Source: Chiridota heheva (Eukaryota; Echinodermata; Holothuroidea; Apodida; Chiridotidae). From it: 64,000 bases of DNA. The notes beneath the pieces are model-generated. The model was not told the origin of the DNA, ran no database searches, and was given only the letters and a program-made list of their open reading frames with translations. The stretch lies in NCBI GenBank assembly GCA_020152595.1, contig JAIGNY010001629.1:982589-1046588 (forward strand), written 5' to 3'. The position numbers and the translations under genes were made by a program. Positions within the stretch are counted from its first letter, which is position 1, and each line of letters starts with the position of its first letter. Shown here one piece after another: positions 23,581 to 35,618 of the stretch.

Positions 23581-23770
23581 AGACGCCTTGGTGAGGCAAT
23601 GCCAATGAATGCAAGCATGGAAAATTTTGATGTCTTTTGATTCTGGATTTGATGCATGGCCCTTTAGGGATGTCTTGAAGCTTGCTATCTATCAGGCAGT
23701 CGGACAGGGAAATCGATCTCTTCCGAAAAGTACTCAATGCTTAATTCTTACTTTTCTTACCAAGGTTGAG
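23581..23770 (+). other. Exon-like duplicated module, copy 2
   Basis: It starts right after a strong pyrimidine tract and CAG (CTTGTTTCATCCCTTTTCAG) and ends at TTGAG|GTAAGTAAGT, a textbook donor. Internal words TTCTGGATTTGATGCATGGC and GATGTCTTGAAGCTTGC match copy 1. A transcribed, spliced non-coding RNA or dead gene would explain the module plus splice signals; expression cannot be seen here. Confidence 0.4.
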
Positions 23771-24360
23771 GTAAGTAAGTCTTGTAGACATTTGCCTTCC
23801 TTCTACAGATCATGGCTTGCAGTCTTAATTGCAGACAGATTTTACGAACACTTCAAACATGTATTCATTTGTTATTATCAGGCCAGTAGCCATGACTTTT
23901 CGTTAGATGGGAGGGGGAGGATTTTACGAGGGGACACTTAAGCAGATTATGCATATACCTTTGTGTTATATTTATTTGTTTAATACCTTTGCAGGGGAGG
24001 GGACGGTCCCCGTGCCGTATACTTGCTGCGGGCCGGGTTATTATGCAAATATAATCTAATAACTAATAATTATTTACCACATTCATTTTTTTTTTTTTTT
24101 AAGAAGTTTGAAAAACTATCAAAAGTATAATTTTGATTAATGAACGATTGTTGACAAATTTCCCTTTGGACATAGTGAAGAATATATAGTCGCGAACAAT
24201 ATATGACGAATATGCATTACCAATGTTTGAATGCAAATTACTATGATTTACAAATATCTGCATTTCGTATTTGTGCCATTTCTTGATTATGATTTACAGT
24301 TTATCCAATTATAAAAATCGATGGAAAGATGATTCAGATTATCGAACATATAACACATGA

Positions 24361-24840
24361 TTAAAGGATTGTAGTTCAAGGTTCAAGCAGAGAACTTTAA
24401 AAGAAACAAAAAAAATGGTGAAGAAAGCATTCAAATAGTTTATTCCGTTAAGGAGATAGGCGGCTATTCAGGTTTACAGCTCGTCAAATCTGTATGGAAA
24501 TGACTACTGTATATACAGATTTGATAGAGCTTTAAATTGAATATCTCCTTAGCGGAATAAGATGTTTGAGTGGAATGGTTTGCCTGAATGGGTACTTAGC
24601 TCCAATTCTGTTCACAATTTCAAAGTCAACATTGATAAGTTCTTTACTAACTCTGGGCGTTTTGTTGTTGTTGTGGTGGTGTGGGTGTTAGTTTGGGCTT
24701 TTTATGGGGTGATTCACCCGTCTTAGCCTGTCATCTTGTTATGTTATGTTATGTTTAAATGCTTTCTTCACCATTTTGTTTCTGTTGAAGTCCTCTTTCA
24801 CATAAGATGAACATGCTTGACCACTAAACTAATCCTTTAA
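24361..24840. mobile_element. Foldback element split by a small LINE insert
   Basis: Outer arms: TTAAAGGATT (24363) with GGTGAAGAAAGCATTCAAAT (about 24417) pair with AAATGCTTTCTTCACCATTT (24757) and AATCCTTTAA (24831). Inner arms: ATTCCGTTAAGGAGATA (about 24443) and CAAATCTGTA pair with TACAGATTTG and AATATCTCCTTAGCGGAAT (24540-24558). Removing the 24568-24756 segment restores a continuous palindrome of about 290 bp, whose arm matches the element at the right end of this window (63825 onward). No transposase is present. Confidence 0.8.
24568..24750 (+). mobile_element. Short 5'-truncated LINE insert in the foldback element
   Basis: It is bounded by ATGTTT at 24562-24567 and 24751-24756, and ends in a TTATG-type tail (TTGTTATGTTATGTT). 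Its first 90 bases encode E-W-N-G-L-P-E-W-V-L-S-S-N-S-V-H-N-F-K-V-N-I-D-K-F-F, the usual last residues of CR1/L2-like reverse-transcriptase proteins, then run to TAG after a Val-rich stretch. About 180 bp in all, so a very severe 5' truncation. The target duplication partly merges with the tail, so its length is uncertain. Confidence 0.8.
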
Positions 24841-25768
24841 GCACATTCGTCAGTGTGTCAAAACGAAAAAAGCTTTTGCAGTTAACGCATACACATTTGT
24901 CACTATATGTCAAAATAGGAATGAAATATATTTAGCACTACTTGTAGCCTATAGATCTAAACAACTTTTTATTCTCCTGGGCTGCAGGGCTGGGGTTTTC
25001 TTTTCCCCAATTATAAATTTGAAAGGTACAAAAGTTTCTGTGTAATCACATATCGAAAAGAACATTAAATTCTGAGTGTATTCGACTTTGAATTTTGAAA
25101 ATAGCATGTGTAGTTTTCAAGTTATGAGTAATCAAAGTGTGAAATTTTGTTTAATACATTGAAAAATATGACGTATGAACAGATTGACAGATGAACAGGA
25201 ATAAAAACACTTCAAAAATCTTTTGTTTTTATTTAGGCCAATATCTGTTTATATTTCTTCCCTTAAATCTGTCAATTCAGACCTTGTTCAAATTGTTCAA
25301 AATGACTTCTCCACTGCTTGAGGTTGGTTGGGGTATGAGAAAGATAAAATCCTCTTCATTAGAATTATCTTCCTTTTTCAATGAGAAATGGCAGGAGGCA
25401 TTTTATACACATTTTTGACACAATTTACATAAGAAATTAGAGACTGTCCCGTTCATACGTCACAAGAGTAACACATTTTTTTGCATATTTGCCGTTATTG
25501 CACAAAACTTCAGAAAACTGTAAAATGTAAAATATTAACCGATTTTGATATTTTTTCGCATTTTCATGTTTTTTTTAGTGGATTTTAAATCTAAATGTTG
25601 CCTATACCTCTCCATATATACAATAACGGAAAGAGCACAGTATTAGAAAGAATTCATCAAAGATTGAGCAAGTTTGGTACAAAATCGTTTTAATTTTCAC
25701 GAAGATATATAAAGCGATTTATACCATTTTGCATTATTTTAAATTTGTAATCCTTTTCTGCTGTTCAG

Positions 25769-26077
25769 AGGCGTCATATTGTCTGTCCGGCTGGGGCAAT
25801 GTCCATGCAGGAAGCTGCCATTCAATACAGGAAAAGAAGTTTGAAAATTGAAGAAGCAGGAAAGTTTGATATATTTTGTTATGAATTTGATCATGGCACT
25901 TCATGGACGTGTTGCTGTCTGTCAAGCTGGGTTAATGTCAATGGATGAAGTTTAACAAGCAAATGACGCGGAACATGTTGCTGTTTTTTTGTTCTGGATT
26001 CTAGCATGCATGCACTTCGGACTGTCCAAGACATCTGTCGGGCGACTAGGTCAAAGAAATCTACCTCTTTCGGAAAG
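25769..26077 (+). other. Exon-like duplicated module, copies 3 and 4 fused
   Basis: It starts after TCCTTTTCTGCTGTTCAG (acceptor-like) and ends TTTCGGAAAG|GTAATG. It holds two successive versions of the module: AATTTGATCATGGCACTTCA at about 25884, then a shifted one with GGATTCTAGCATGCATGCAC at about 25996 and the same closing words CTACCTCTTTCGGAAAG. No shared open frame is kept. Confidence 0.4.
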
Positions 26078-26089
26078 GTAATGCTTTTT

Positions 26090-27630
26090 ATATATACTGT
26101 ATGTAAAATTGCATAGGCGGGATTTGGGAGGAGTAATGGACCCTTGCCTCCCCCACTCCCCACTTTTCTCAATGTTAATCTTTTTCATTATGTGGTAATT
26201 TTTGGTATATTAGCGTGATTTTAGGATTGTTCCCACTTTTAACCCTCCAACGCCCTCCCCCACCTTCTACACACACTTTCATTAGGCACATCCCGTCTAT
26301 GTATAAAATCATGTTCTAAGAAATATTGATTTAGTATTATTATTCATTTTAGGCACATAAAAAAAAAGTTTGACATGATGCTATTTAAGAATAATTTTGA
26401 GTATTAATTTATGATTGTTTATTAAACACGCAACACTATCTATATAAGATGTTTCAGTTGACGTCATTAGGTCACATGACTTTGTTTACATCGCCATTTT
26501 GTAGGAGAGATTGTCGTCTGCTGTACACTTACATGCGTCTGCATGTTGAGATTACTTTTGTAAGTCGTATGCCGGAATCTTGCTGTGCGGTTGGTTGCAC
26601 TAACTAATAGACGTGTTTATAATCTACTGATTAAGTTTACTTGGAGGATAATTTTTTCTTTAAAATAACATTTTATACTAAAAAATTAATCTATCTGGCC
26701 AGTTCATTTTAACCAGCGCGTGTTTATATGCCCATCACGTGTTTTACATGCCCAGCGTGTGTTTTCATCACCAGCGCGTGCTAGCGCGTGTTTTAGATCA
26801 GAATCTGTTTGTTTTACGTGTTATGTGATCACAGATATATTATAAGGTAGATACTCTGACGTCAAAGTTAGGTATCTAACCTTGTTATATTTCTGTAGAT
26901 GTGACTGAGCTGTGTGAAGATCAGACGCGTGAAATACTACACGCAAAAAGCTCTGCCATGTAAAATAGCTCCCACTGAGTTAAAGTCACGTGATGAAACC
27001 CCTCTATAGGACTATGCTCTAGTTGTATACCCATATCTTCTCATAGCCTGGTTTGCATTTTCGGCCAATTATTATGTTAACTAGAACTGTCAGAAGGACA
27101 GTGTGCTCGACTATTTAAAGCTAGTATAGAGAATGGGATTAGAGAGGAAAGTATACAGAAATAGGGTAGCGGGGGCAGATGATTTCAAATTACTTGAGCT
27201 TTGAAAGATGCACTTACATTTTCATTTGCACTACAAGCTTCAAAATATAGTTTTCCCAGATATTTAAGACAAAAAAGTTCAAGGTTACCTCAACCAGTAA
27301 CTCTCTTTAGTAGCAGTGAGTCAGTAGCAGTCTTTATAACAACAACACCTCTTTTAATTCTATCAATTGAATAACAAAGAAAGGAGAGGCCCATAATTGC
27401 CAATGTCAATGAAAGAATGCCATTCAACCCCCTTTCAAACCTGTACCCTCCCCCAGCCCCTACACATTTCCAGAACTACATTCTGGATTTTAATACAACT
27501 TCCAATTTAAGAAAATATGTATGTCAAGCAAAGTCAAGCAGCATGAAAAATGTACAATAACATACAATAAGCAAAATTATGCGAAACAATATTGCTTAAC
27601 GTATGACAAACTAGACATTGGAAACGATAC
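26090..27630. other. Mixed sequence, mostly no genes
   Basis: Short repeats of CAGCGCGTG / GTGTTTTA type at 26715-26800 are the only local structure besides the THAP-like stub. No coding exon recognised. Confidence 0.5.
26569..26604 (+). pseudogene. Possible THAP-domain N-terminal stub
   Basis: ATG-initiated M-P-E-S-C-C-A-V-G-C-T-N followed at once by two stop codons. THAP zinc-finger proteins, and transposases carrying that domain, often begin M-P-x-x-C-x-x-x-x-C-x-N/R. The two cysteines with four residues between them fit, but nothing of the rest of the domain follows. It may be a first-exon relic or a 12-residue coincidence. Confidence 0.35.
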
Positions 27631-27639
27631 AAATCCCCT

Positions 27640-27995
27640 CACCACTAATAATGCATATATATGCCAGACTGTCCCACATTCCATCCCAACCTGTCCCAAA
27701 TGTCATCCTACGCCTGTACTCCATGCACTCACACCTGAAAACCAGATACTGTTTGTCATTCCACCACTTGCATGACCCACATGCCATCACAACTGAAATC
27801 CAGATGACATCCCACCACATGCCATTCCGCCCTGTCCCACATGTCCATCCTGTTCCGCATGCCAACCCATCATGTACCACATGCCAACCCACCCCGTTCT
27901 ACATGTCAATCCACTCTGTTTAACACGCCAACACATCCTGACCAACATCCCACTGCACCCTGCCCTACATACAATTCCACCCTGCCCAACATGAC
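27640..27995. repeat. Degenerate CCACATGCCATCCCACC satellite relic
   Basis: Loose repeats of CCCACATGCCATYCCACCCTG at about 20-25 base spacing. Read on the minus strand this is GGGTGGGATGGCATGTGG, the same theme as the satellites at 32.3, 39.3, 45 and 48-49.4 kb. Strong divergence suggests an old, isolated remnant. Confidence 0.7.
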
Positions 27996-28239
27996 CTCAT
28001 CCTAATTCCTTCAGCTACTTTATCATCATGTCATCTTCTACCCCACATTCTGTTTATTGTTTACATTTCCCAAACCTCTAATTTAACATTCTTTAGAAGC
28101 GAGGAACCTTTTACTTGCTTCTTTATTCAAGGCAAGACAACACTTTTATTGCTATTCCTGTCAGAAATGTCAATATCTTAACAAAACTAGAAATGTGAAG
28201 TTAGTAAGTCATAAGCCATATATATTTGATCTCAGGTTA

Positions 28240-29960
28240 AACATATTGCAGCAAATGCACACTATACCTCACCATTAAGTGTGAACAATGCTCTTCACAT
28301 ATACTGCATGATCATTTGTTTAAACAAAATCATCATACCCACTTTAATTCAAGAGATACCACATATACAAATATTTTCGTTGCTATGCAAATAGGCTAAT
28401 TATTATGCACACACAATCCCCCAATTTTGCTCAACTGAACAGTACCAATGCCCTCTACCACTGAACCAAATGGCAAGTTATTATCTCAGCTTAAATATGT
28501 TGTATGCAAGGCTATTGTTAGGTAAATAACCTATTTAATATGCACATTACACCTCACCATTGAGTGTAGACAATGCTCTTCACATATATGATAATTTAGT
28601 AAACAAAATCTCCGCTCCCATTTTAATTTAAGAGATATCATAGATACAAATATTTTCATTGTTATGCAAATAAGCTAATTAGTATGCACACACAACCCCA
28701 CATCACGCTTATCTAAACAGTACCTATGTCCTCTACCCATGTGCCAAGTTACATGAATGTACATCATTCATAACTTATGTTATGTGCTCATGAATATTTA
28801 ACATTTTGTACGAAAGTCTATTGTTATGCAAATAACCTTCTTAATATGCACACTTTACCTCAATATAAGTGTGGACATTGCTCTTCACATATATGATTAT
28901 TTGTGCAAACAAAATTCCCACATCCACTTTAATTTATGAGATGTTATAGATACAAATATTTTCATTGTTATGCAAATAAGCTAATTAGTATGCACACAAC
29001 CCCTGATCATGACCACTTGAACAGTACCCCTATACCAAGTTACATAAATGTACACTACTCATAATTTAAGTTATGAAAACTTTAACCAAAATCTTTAAAC
29101 AAAACTTTAACCTGACAAATATTTTGATTGTTACGCAAATAAGGTAATTAGCAACAGCCCAATCATGCTCAGTTGAACAGTACCCATGTCCTCTACCCCT
29201 ATGCCAAGTCATATGAATGTACACCATATATAACTTAAGTTATAAATTTTCAACCAAAACTTTACCGGACGCCGACGCCGACGCCGGGGGTAGTAGAATA
29301 GCCCTACTATTCTTCGAACAGTCGAACTAAAAATGATTATAATCCCATAGATTAAGGATCAAATTTACCCAATTTGCGCAAAATTGCATAATTTTCGCCT
29401 TAGACCTAAATCAGGTTTATAAAAAAAAAGAAGCCAAATTAAGCCAAAAAATAAAAACCGTCACCTGACAAATATTTTCACTGCTATGCAAATAAGCTAA
29501 TTAATATGCACACACAACCCTAAAATCGTGCTCATTTGATCAGTACCCATATCCTCTACCCCTATGCCAAGTCACATAAATGTACACCATTCATAAGTTA
29601 TGAAAACTTTGACCAAAAACTTTAAGCAAAATCTTTAACCAAAACTTTAACTTGACAAATATTTGTATTGCTATGCAAATAAGCTAATAAATATGCACAC
29701 ACAACCCTCCAATTATGATCATTTGATCAGTACCCATGTCCTCTATCCATATGCCAAGTCAGTATGAATGTAGACCATTCGTAACTTAAAGTTATGGAAA
29801 CTTTAACCAAAACTTCACCAGACGCCGACGCCGGGGTTAGTAGAATAGCCCGATTATTCTTCGAACAGTCGAGCTAAAAATATGGAATAAGGATAAGGAT
29901 AGAATTTACCGTTTTGCGCAAAATTACATAATTTTTGCCTTGGACCTAAATCAGTTTTAT
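28240..29960. repeat. Module X, copy 1: TATGCAAATAAGCTAATTA repeat block
   Basis: Eight or so diverged units of about 150-165 bases, each with TATGCAAATAAGCTAATTA then ATGCACACACAACCC, ACAGTACCCATGTCCTCTAC and CCAAGTCATATGAATGTACA. Two units close with ACGCCGACGCCGGGG-type words and a hairpin around GAATAGCCCTACTATTC and CGAACAGTCGAGCT (29272-29330 and 29820-29880). Copies 2 and 3 lie at 33865 and 42546. It lacks any protein frame; the hairpin end suggests a non-autonomous mobile element, though that is inference. Confidence 0.8.
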
Positions 29961-29984
29961 AAAAAAGCTGATTTATATATTTTT

Positions 29985-32285
29985 TAAATACTTGCAGGTG
30001 GTTGTGATCCCATACAGCAAAGTTTAGTTCCTTTTATGTATTTATGTACATAACCAGGCAAATTAAACTACGTTTTTACAAATATGTGAAACACTTACAG
30101 GCAGAATAAATTATATCTCATAAAATGCCTCGCATTCCGGGACTACGCGCTGTTAGCTGTAGAAAGCCTTATTGTGCTGTTATTTCCCCTCGGAGTAGCC
30201 TCGCTTATTGTTGTGTTTTTCAATAGGTGTTGAAGACGTTGCCAAATTGCAATACTACTGCACTAGGCCTACTTACTGTAGCTGACTTGTTGCTTATACC
30301 AGCCGTAAGTTACCAACTTGCCAGTTAAGGCATTATCAATTATTTACCTGAAATTGTGACATAATTGCAACATATTATTTATCTTATAGCACAATTGCTC
30401 ATCATGTTGTGTATTTAGTGGCATAATTGCAAGATCATCTGGTCAGATTCATCATATAGCATAATTTTTGTTTTTTATTTATTGGCATAATTGCAAATAA
30501 TACCTATGATGTTTCCTGGACGAAAGGCTAGTAGCCTGAGATTCCAGATCTAGAAGTGTCAAGTAATTCGTGACTCTCGGCCTTGAAGTGAAAGCGAAAA
30601 GCCCGATTACACCAGTGCTTATCCAGCCTGTTTTTAAACAAATGTAGATTACATGCTTCCACGACCTCCTTAGGTAAATTATTCCATTGCAAATCCAATT
30701 GGAGAAAAAATTGTAGAACGCTGGTGAATGAATGTGATTGAGAATTTTCCTGTTTTTAGAACCTCTTGTTCTAGTATTATTACGAATAGGTACTATATTT
30801 GCTACTTTGTAGCATATACATGTGAGACCATCTTATATACTTTAATCATATCACCTCTTGCTCTTCTGTAAGTTAATGTTGGTAGTTTCAGATTATTAAG
30901 CCTGTCAGGATATGGCAGATTACGCAGATGTGGGATACGTTTGGTGGCTATCCTTTGAACATTTTCGATCAACTCAATGTATTTTTTCTTTGATGGGTGC
31001 CAGACACAATAAATTCTGATATCTGCTGTCTTAAAAGTGTAATTTGTGTGTTGGTAATTTGGTGTCGGTGGCTTGAAAACCCCTATACCAAACCAATAAT
31101 TGTATCAAAGAAGTTCGTTTGCTTTTGGGATTTCTTTAAAAAAAGTGGGATTTCATTAAAGAAAAAAAAAAAAAAAATGCGAATTTGATGGGAAATTCGT
31201 TTTCATGATTCCTTAATGGATTTTGAATCAATGTAGCAAATGTTGCCTATACACGCAATCTCTTGCATCAATTTGCATATTTTATGCAAATTTTGTAATG
31301 TATTACAAGTCGAACGTACAATATTCTCTTTTTTAAATCCTTTTTATTTTCTATCATAATTATTTTGACCAAATCTGTATGCGTCTTTATTTACCGCAAT
31401 CCCTGATTAAATTCTAGCAAGAACATACTTTCTCATGATTTTCTGTGACTTAAATTTAAGAAAGAAATTTAAGCAATTATAACAAGATTTTGAGCTGTTC
31501 GCCCAGTCATACACCACAAAATTTTGCTTAAATCAACAACGGATGAAGTTTGTGATCTAGCCATAACTCAAAAGCTAAAGAGGTTTTTTTTTCTTCATCA
31601 AAAATCAAAAACTGGAGGTGCAGGAAGCGGGGACAGTGGAAAAACTGTCCCTCCAAGAGGATTTCGCCTTCTCGGATGCATCCTTTCTTTCCTGTTGAGA
31701 GGTGAAATTGGGAAATTATGAAAACTAACAAAATTGAGGGAAAAATTTGTTGAAATTATCGTAAATTTTGGTACGATTTATCAAGGGGTCCAAAATATTA
31801 AAAAGAAAATTTCAAAAGTGTATTTTTTTAATAAACAAAATGTAGAGGATAGAGAAAAGGGACAGGGTGGAGGCAATAAGGGGTAGCGTGAATCACCTGC
31901 CTGGAAAACTATGTGCTTGTTGGCGGAACGTGGGGCACAGGGGAACGTGCCCCCAACTTCTTAAGATAGAGAAGAAAAGTGCCCTTTCAAAGAGGACAAG
32001 TGCCTTTTTTAAGCGAAGGAACACAAATATCGCATACAAATTGGGGACCCAACAGCATTCTATATTTCGCCTTTGTTTTTTCAGCTTATAATTTGTAAAT
32101 AAACTTGTTCAAATAGGGCCTTTTTAAGTGTGCAAGCCACCTTAAAATTCATTAGTGGAGCAGCTTTGAAATAGGACATGCAGGACCATTGTCATGACAT
32201 AAACTGCCGTTTCCTCCCCCATCCTCTTTATAAAGTTTACAAGGTGCCCCTTTACAGAGATAAAAAAAGTTATTTAAAATATTAA
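29985..32285. repeat. Module Y, copy 1
   Basis: Matches 37046-39340 nearly base for base, from CGCAGGTGGTTGTGATCCCA-like words to GTGCCCCTTTACAGAGATAA. It contains a region with many ATAATTGCAA words (30345-30500), a CR1/L2-like LINE end on the minus strand, and a GGGGCACAGGGGAACGTGCC block (31930-31955). Confidence 0.9.
30540..30990 (-). pseudogene. CR1/L2-like LINE 3' end, in module Y copy 1
   Basis: Same fragment as at 37587-38060, but with more frame damage. On the minus strand N-V-Q-R-I-A-T-K-R-I-P-H-L-R-N-L-P-Y, then R-A-R-G-D-M-I-K-V-Y-K-M-V-S-H-V-Y-A-T, then a frameshift and stops before the W-N-D-L/F segment. Inactive. Confidence 0.8.
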
Positions 32286-32289
32286 ATGA

Positions 32290-32705
32290 TATTCAAGTCT
32301 CGTAATGGCACGTGTTGTCATTTGGGAATAGATATAGGGTTGGATGGCACGTGTAACATAGGGGGTTGTCATAAGGGAATAACAGTGGGATGACATGTAG
32401 ATATAGGGTGAGATGGCACGTGTAACATAGGGGGTTATCATATGAGAATAAGAGTGTGATGACATGTAGCTATAGGGTCGGATGGCACGTGTACCATAGG
32501 GGGTTATCATAAGAGAATAAGAGTGGGATGACATGTTGATATAGGGTGGAATGGCACGTGTAACATAGGGAGTTGTCATATGGGAATAAGAGTGGGATGA
32601 CATGTTGATATAGGGTGGGATGGCACGTGTAACATAGGAAGTTGTGGGATGACATGTTGATATAGGGTGGGATGGCACGTTTAACATAGGTTTGTCATAT
32701 GGCAC
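32290..32705. repeat. Module Z, copy 1: 69-bp satellite
   Basis: Six units of 69 bp containing GTTGATATAGGGTGGGATGG, CACGTGTAACATAGGG and ATAAGAGTGGGATGACAT. The unit length is a multiple of three, which keeps a 155-residue minus-strand frame open. I judge that frame non-coding because the repeats change in step with DNA period, not with codon position. Confidence 0.93.
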
Positions 32706-33860
32706 GGGGTGGGATGATGTATGGTGGATATGATCGCGCACCTGTATAAGATAAGGAGGGTGGGTTGTATTATGGGTCGTGTGTGGAAAGGTATATGGGA
32801 AATGGATGAGAGGGTATATGAGTTATTGTCTATGGAGCATAAAGGTGGGACAGACTCAAGGGTCGGATGTTATGGTTCATATGTTTTAGTGACGTATGGA
32901 GTATAGGGTGTGATGACATGGATGACGTCCTTGGTGGTGTTTGCGTGTGGCTTAAGATATCAATGGGAAATAAGGTGGAATGAAATATTGGACATGTGTG
33001 GGATTGCGTACTGTTAAGAGATATGAGACATATGGGACGGAATAGTGGGTCTGATGGCGGACATGTCTAAAACCACATGGGATGGCTTGTATGACATAAG
33101 GTGGGATAGAGATTCAAATTACGGATCATAGGGTGGGATATCAATGGGTGGGGATGTTATTTATGATGTAGGTTAGGATGGCATAATTTGTCTCTATTGT
33201 GCTGAGCTTATTTTGTTGGTATATTTTTTTATATTTACTAGAACTCTTTCAGAGCTCTCAGGTTCAAAAAGTTTGATTTTTTTTTTAATGAATGCAAAAG
33301 TCGTTCTTGTTTTAATTCCTGTTTATTGTAACCAGCTCCTCCCAATCAATATATGTGGAGAAAGGACCAAAAAAACAAACAAATTTATTGGTATATTATT
33401 CTAATATTCACAAATTATTACGCAATTTATGCTAAATAGGTATCTAAGTCTAAAATGCTGTTAAATGGTATTTTAACATATTCTGCTGTTGTTGTTACTT
33501 TTTTCATGCTTGGTGTTTAGTATAGGCCTATTGTAAACCCTTTAAGTTTGGGATGTTGGTACCTTAATAGTAGAGTACCATAATTTCAATAGATCAGATT
33601 TTAAATTTCCAAAGTAACGTTTGCGGTTTTGGCTGATGTATGTGTCTGGGTGAACAGCTCAAATTCTTTATGTAATTTATTATAGTTATAATTTATCAAT
33701 TTATTATGAAACCAGACAAAGACAAATTTAAGCAAGTTGTAACTTTATAAGTGTAGCTTTAAAGTTGTAAATTTAAATTTGTAATCTTAAATTGCACAAA
33801 ATATGAATTTATTATTATAAAGGTAACTCATGCATTAATTAGTATTTTGATTTTGTTAAA
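32706..33860. repeat. Module W, copy 1
   Basis: Begins with GGGATGATGTATGGTGGATA, continues through loosely repeated GGGTGGGAT/GACATATGGGA words (to about 33180), then AT-rich sequence with TATAGGCCTATTGTAAACCC. Copies lie at about 41420-42545 and 46090-47285. No gene recognised. Confidence 0.85.
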
Positions 33861-33864
33861 AGCT

Positions 33865-35125
33865 GACCCCACATCACGCTTATCTAAACAGTACTTATGT
33901 TCTCTACCCCTGTGCCAAGTTATATGAATGTACATCATTCATAACTTAAGATATGTGCTCATGAATATTAAATATTTTGTACGAAAGTCTATTGTTATGC
34001 AAATAACTTTCTTAATATGCACACTTCACCTCAACATAAGTGTGGGCATTGCTCTTCACATATATGATTATTTGTGCAAACAAAATCCCCACATCCACTT
34101 TAATTTATGAGATATTATAGATACAAATATTTTCATTGTTATGCAAATAAGCTAATTAGTATGCACACACAACCTCTGATCATGATCACTTGAACAGTAC
34201 CCCTATACCAAGTTACATGAATGTACACTATTCATAATTTAAGTTATGAAAACTTTAACCAAAATCTTTAACTAAAACTTTAAGCTGACAAATATTTTGA
34301 TTGTTACGCAAATAAGGTAATTAGCAACAGCCCAATAATGCTCAGTTGAACAGTACCCATGTCCTCTGCCCCTATGCCAAGTCATATAAATGTACACCAT
34401 TTATAACTTAAGTTATACAATTTCAACCAAAACTTTACCGGACGCCGACGCCGACGCCGGGGGTAGTAGAATAGCCCTACTATTCTTCGAACAGTCGAGC
34501 TAAAAATAATCATAGTCCCATAGATTAAGGATAAAATTTACCCAGTTTTGCGCAAAATTGCATAATTTTCGCCTTAGACCTAAATCAGTTTTATATAAAA
34601 AAAGAAGCCAAATTAAGCCAAAAATAAAAACCGTCAGCGCAACCTGACAAATATTCTCACTGCTATGCAAATAAGCTGATTAATATGCACACACAACCCT
34701 AAAATTGTGCTCATTTGATCAGTACCCATGTCCTCTACCCCTATGCCAAGTCACATGAATGTACACCATTCATAAGTTATGAAAACTTTAAGCAAAAACT
34801 TTAACCAAAACTTGAACCTGACAAATATTTGTATTGCTATGCAAATAAGCTAATAAATATGCACACACAACCCTCCAATTATAATCATTTGATCAGTACC
34901 CATGTCCTCTATCCATATGCCAAGTCATATGAATGTACACCATTCATAACTTAATTTATGGAAACTTTAACCAAAACTTCACCGGACGCCGACGCCGGGG
35001 TTAGTAAAATAGCCCGATTATTCTTCGAACAGTCGAGCTAAATATATGGAATAAGGATAGAATTTACCGTTTTGCGCAAAATTGCATAATTTTTGCCTTG
35101 GACCTAAATCAGTTTTATATAAAAG
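33865..35125. repeat. Module X, copy 2
   Basis: Starts GCTGACCCCACATCACGCTT and follows copy 1 from 28690 onward, including both ACGCCGACGCCGGGG hairpin ends (34440-34500 and 34983-35045). Small insertions and deletions only. Confidence 0.88.
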
Positions 35126-35139
35126 CCAAATTAAGCCCA

Positions 35140-35600
35140 AAAAACTGTAATCAGCTGGCGGATCCAGGGGCACATCTGTGAGGGGTAAAAAATGTTACTA
35201 AGATTTCAGGGAACCACATGAAAATATCGTCAGCACAAAATTGTTTTTTACTTTCTTTTTATTCTTACCATCAAAGCCTTTGAGAAAAGGCCAGAATTAA
35301 CTGAGCCAAATCAGACATTTTACAACCAAACAAGTCTCAAAAAATAATACAAAGAAAGCCAAAAGAAATATATACATAACGTTTTTTGGGACCAAACAAG
35401 TATAGAAATAAGGAATTTTCTTAAAATTTGGCTTCTGAAATGCGAATAATGCCAACTCTTTGAGTCCCGTCGAGGCTTTGCCGCAACTACAACCTCGTTT
35501 ACAGACCCCGAATGCAAATATATATGCACATGCTTGATGTGCAGCTTGAAATTACTTCACTCAAAGGAGTCTTAAAAACTGACCAGACCATTTTGTTTAT
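35140..35600. repeat. Module V, copy 1 (empty site)
   Basis: Starts CAGCTGGCGGATCCAGGGGC and ends near ATTTTGTTTATTTATTTTGA. At 35345 it reads ATAATACAAAGAAAGCC uninterrupted, where copy 2 carries a LINE. No coding content. Confidence 0.85.
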
Positions 35601-35618
35601 TTATTTTGAAGATAGTTT

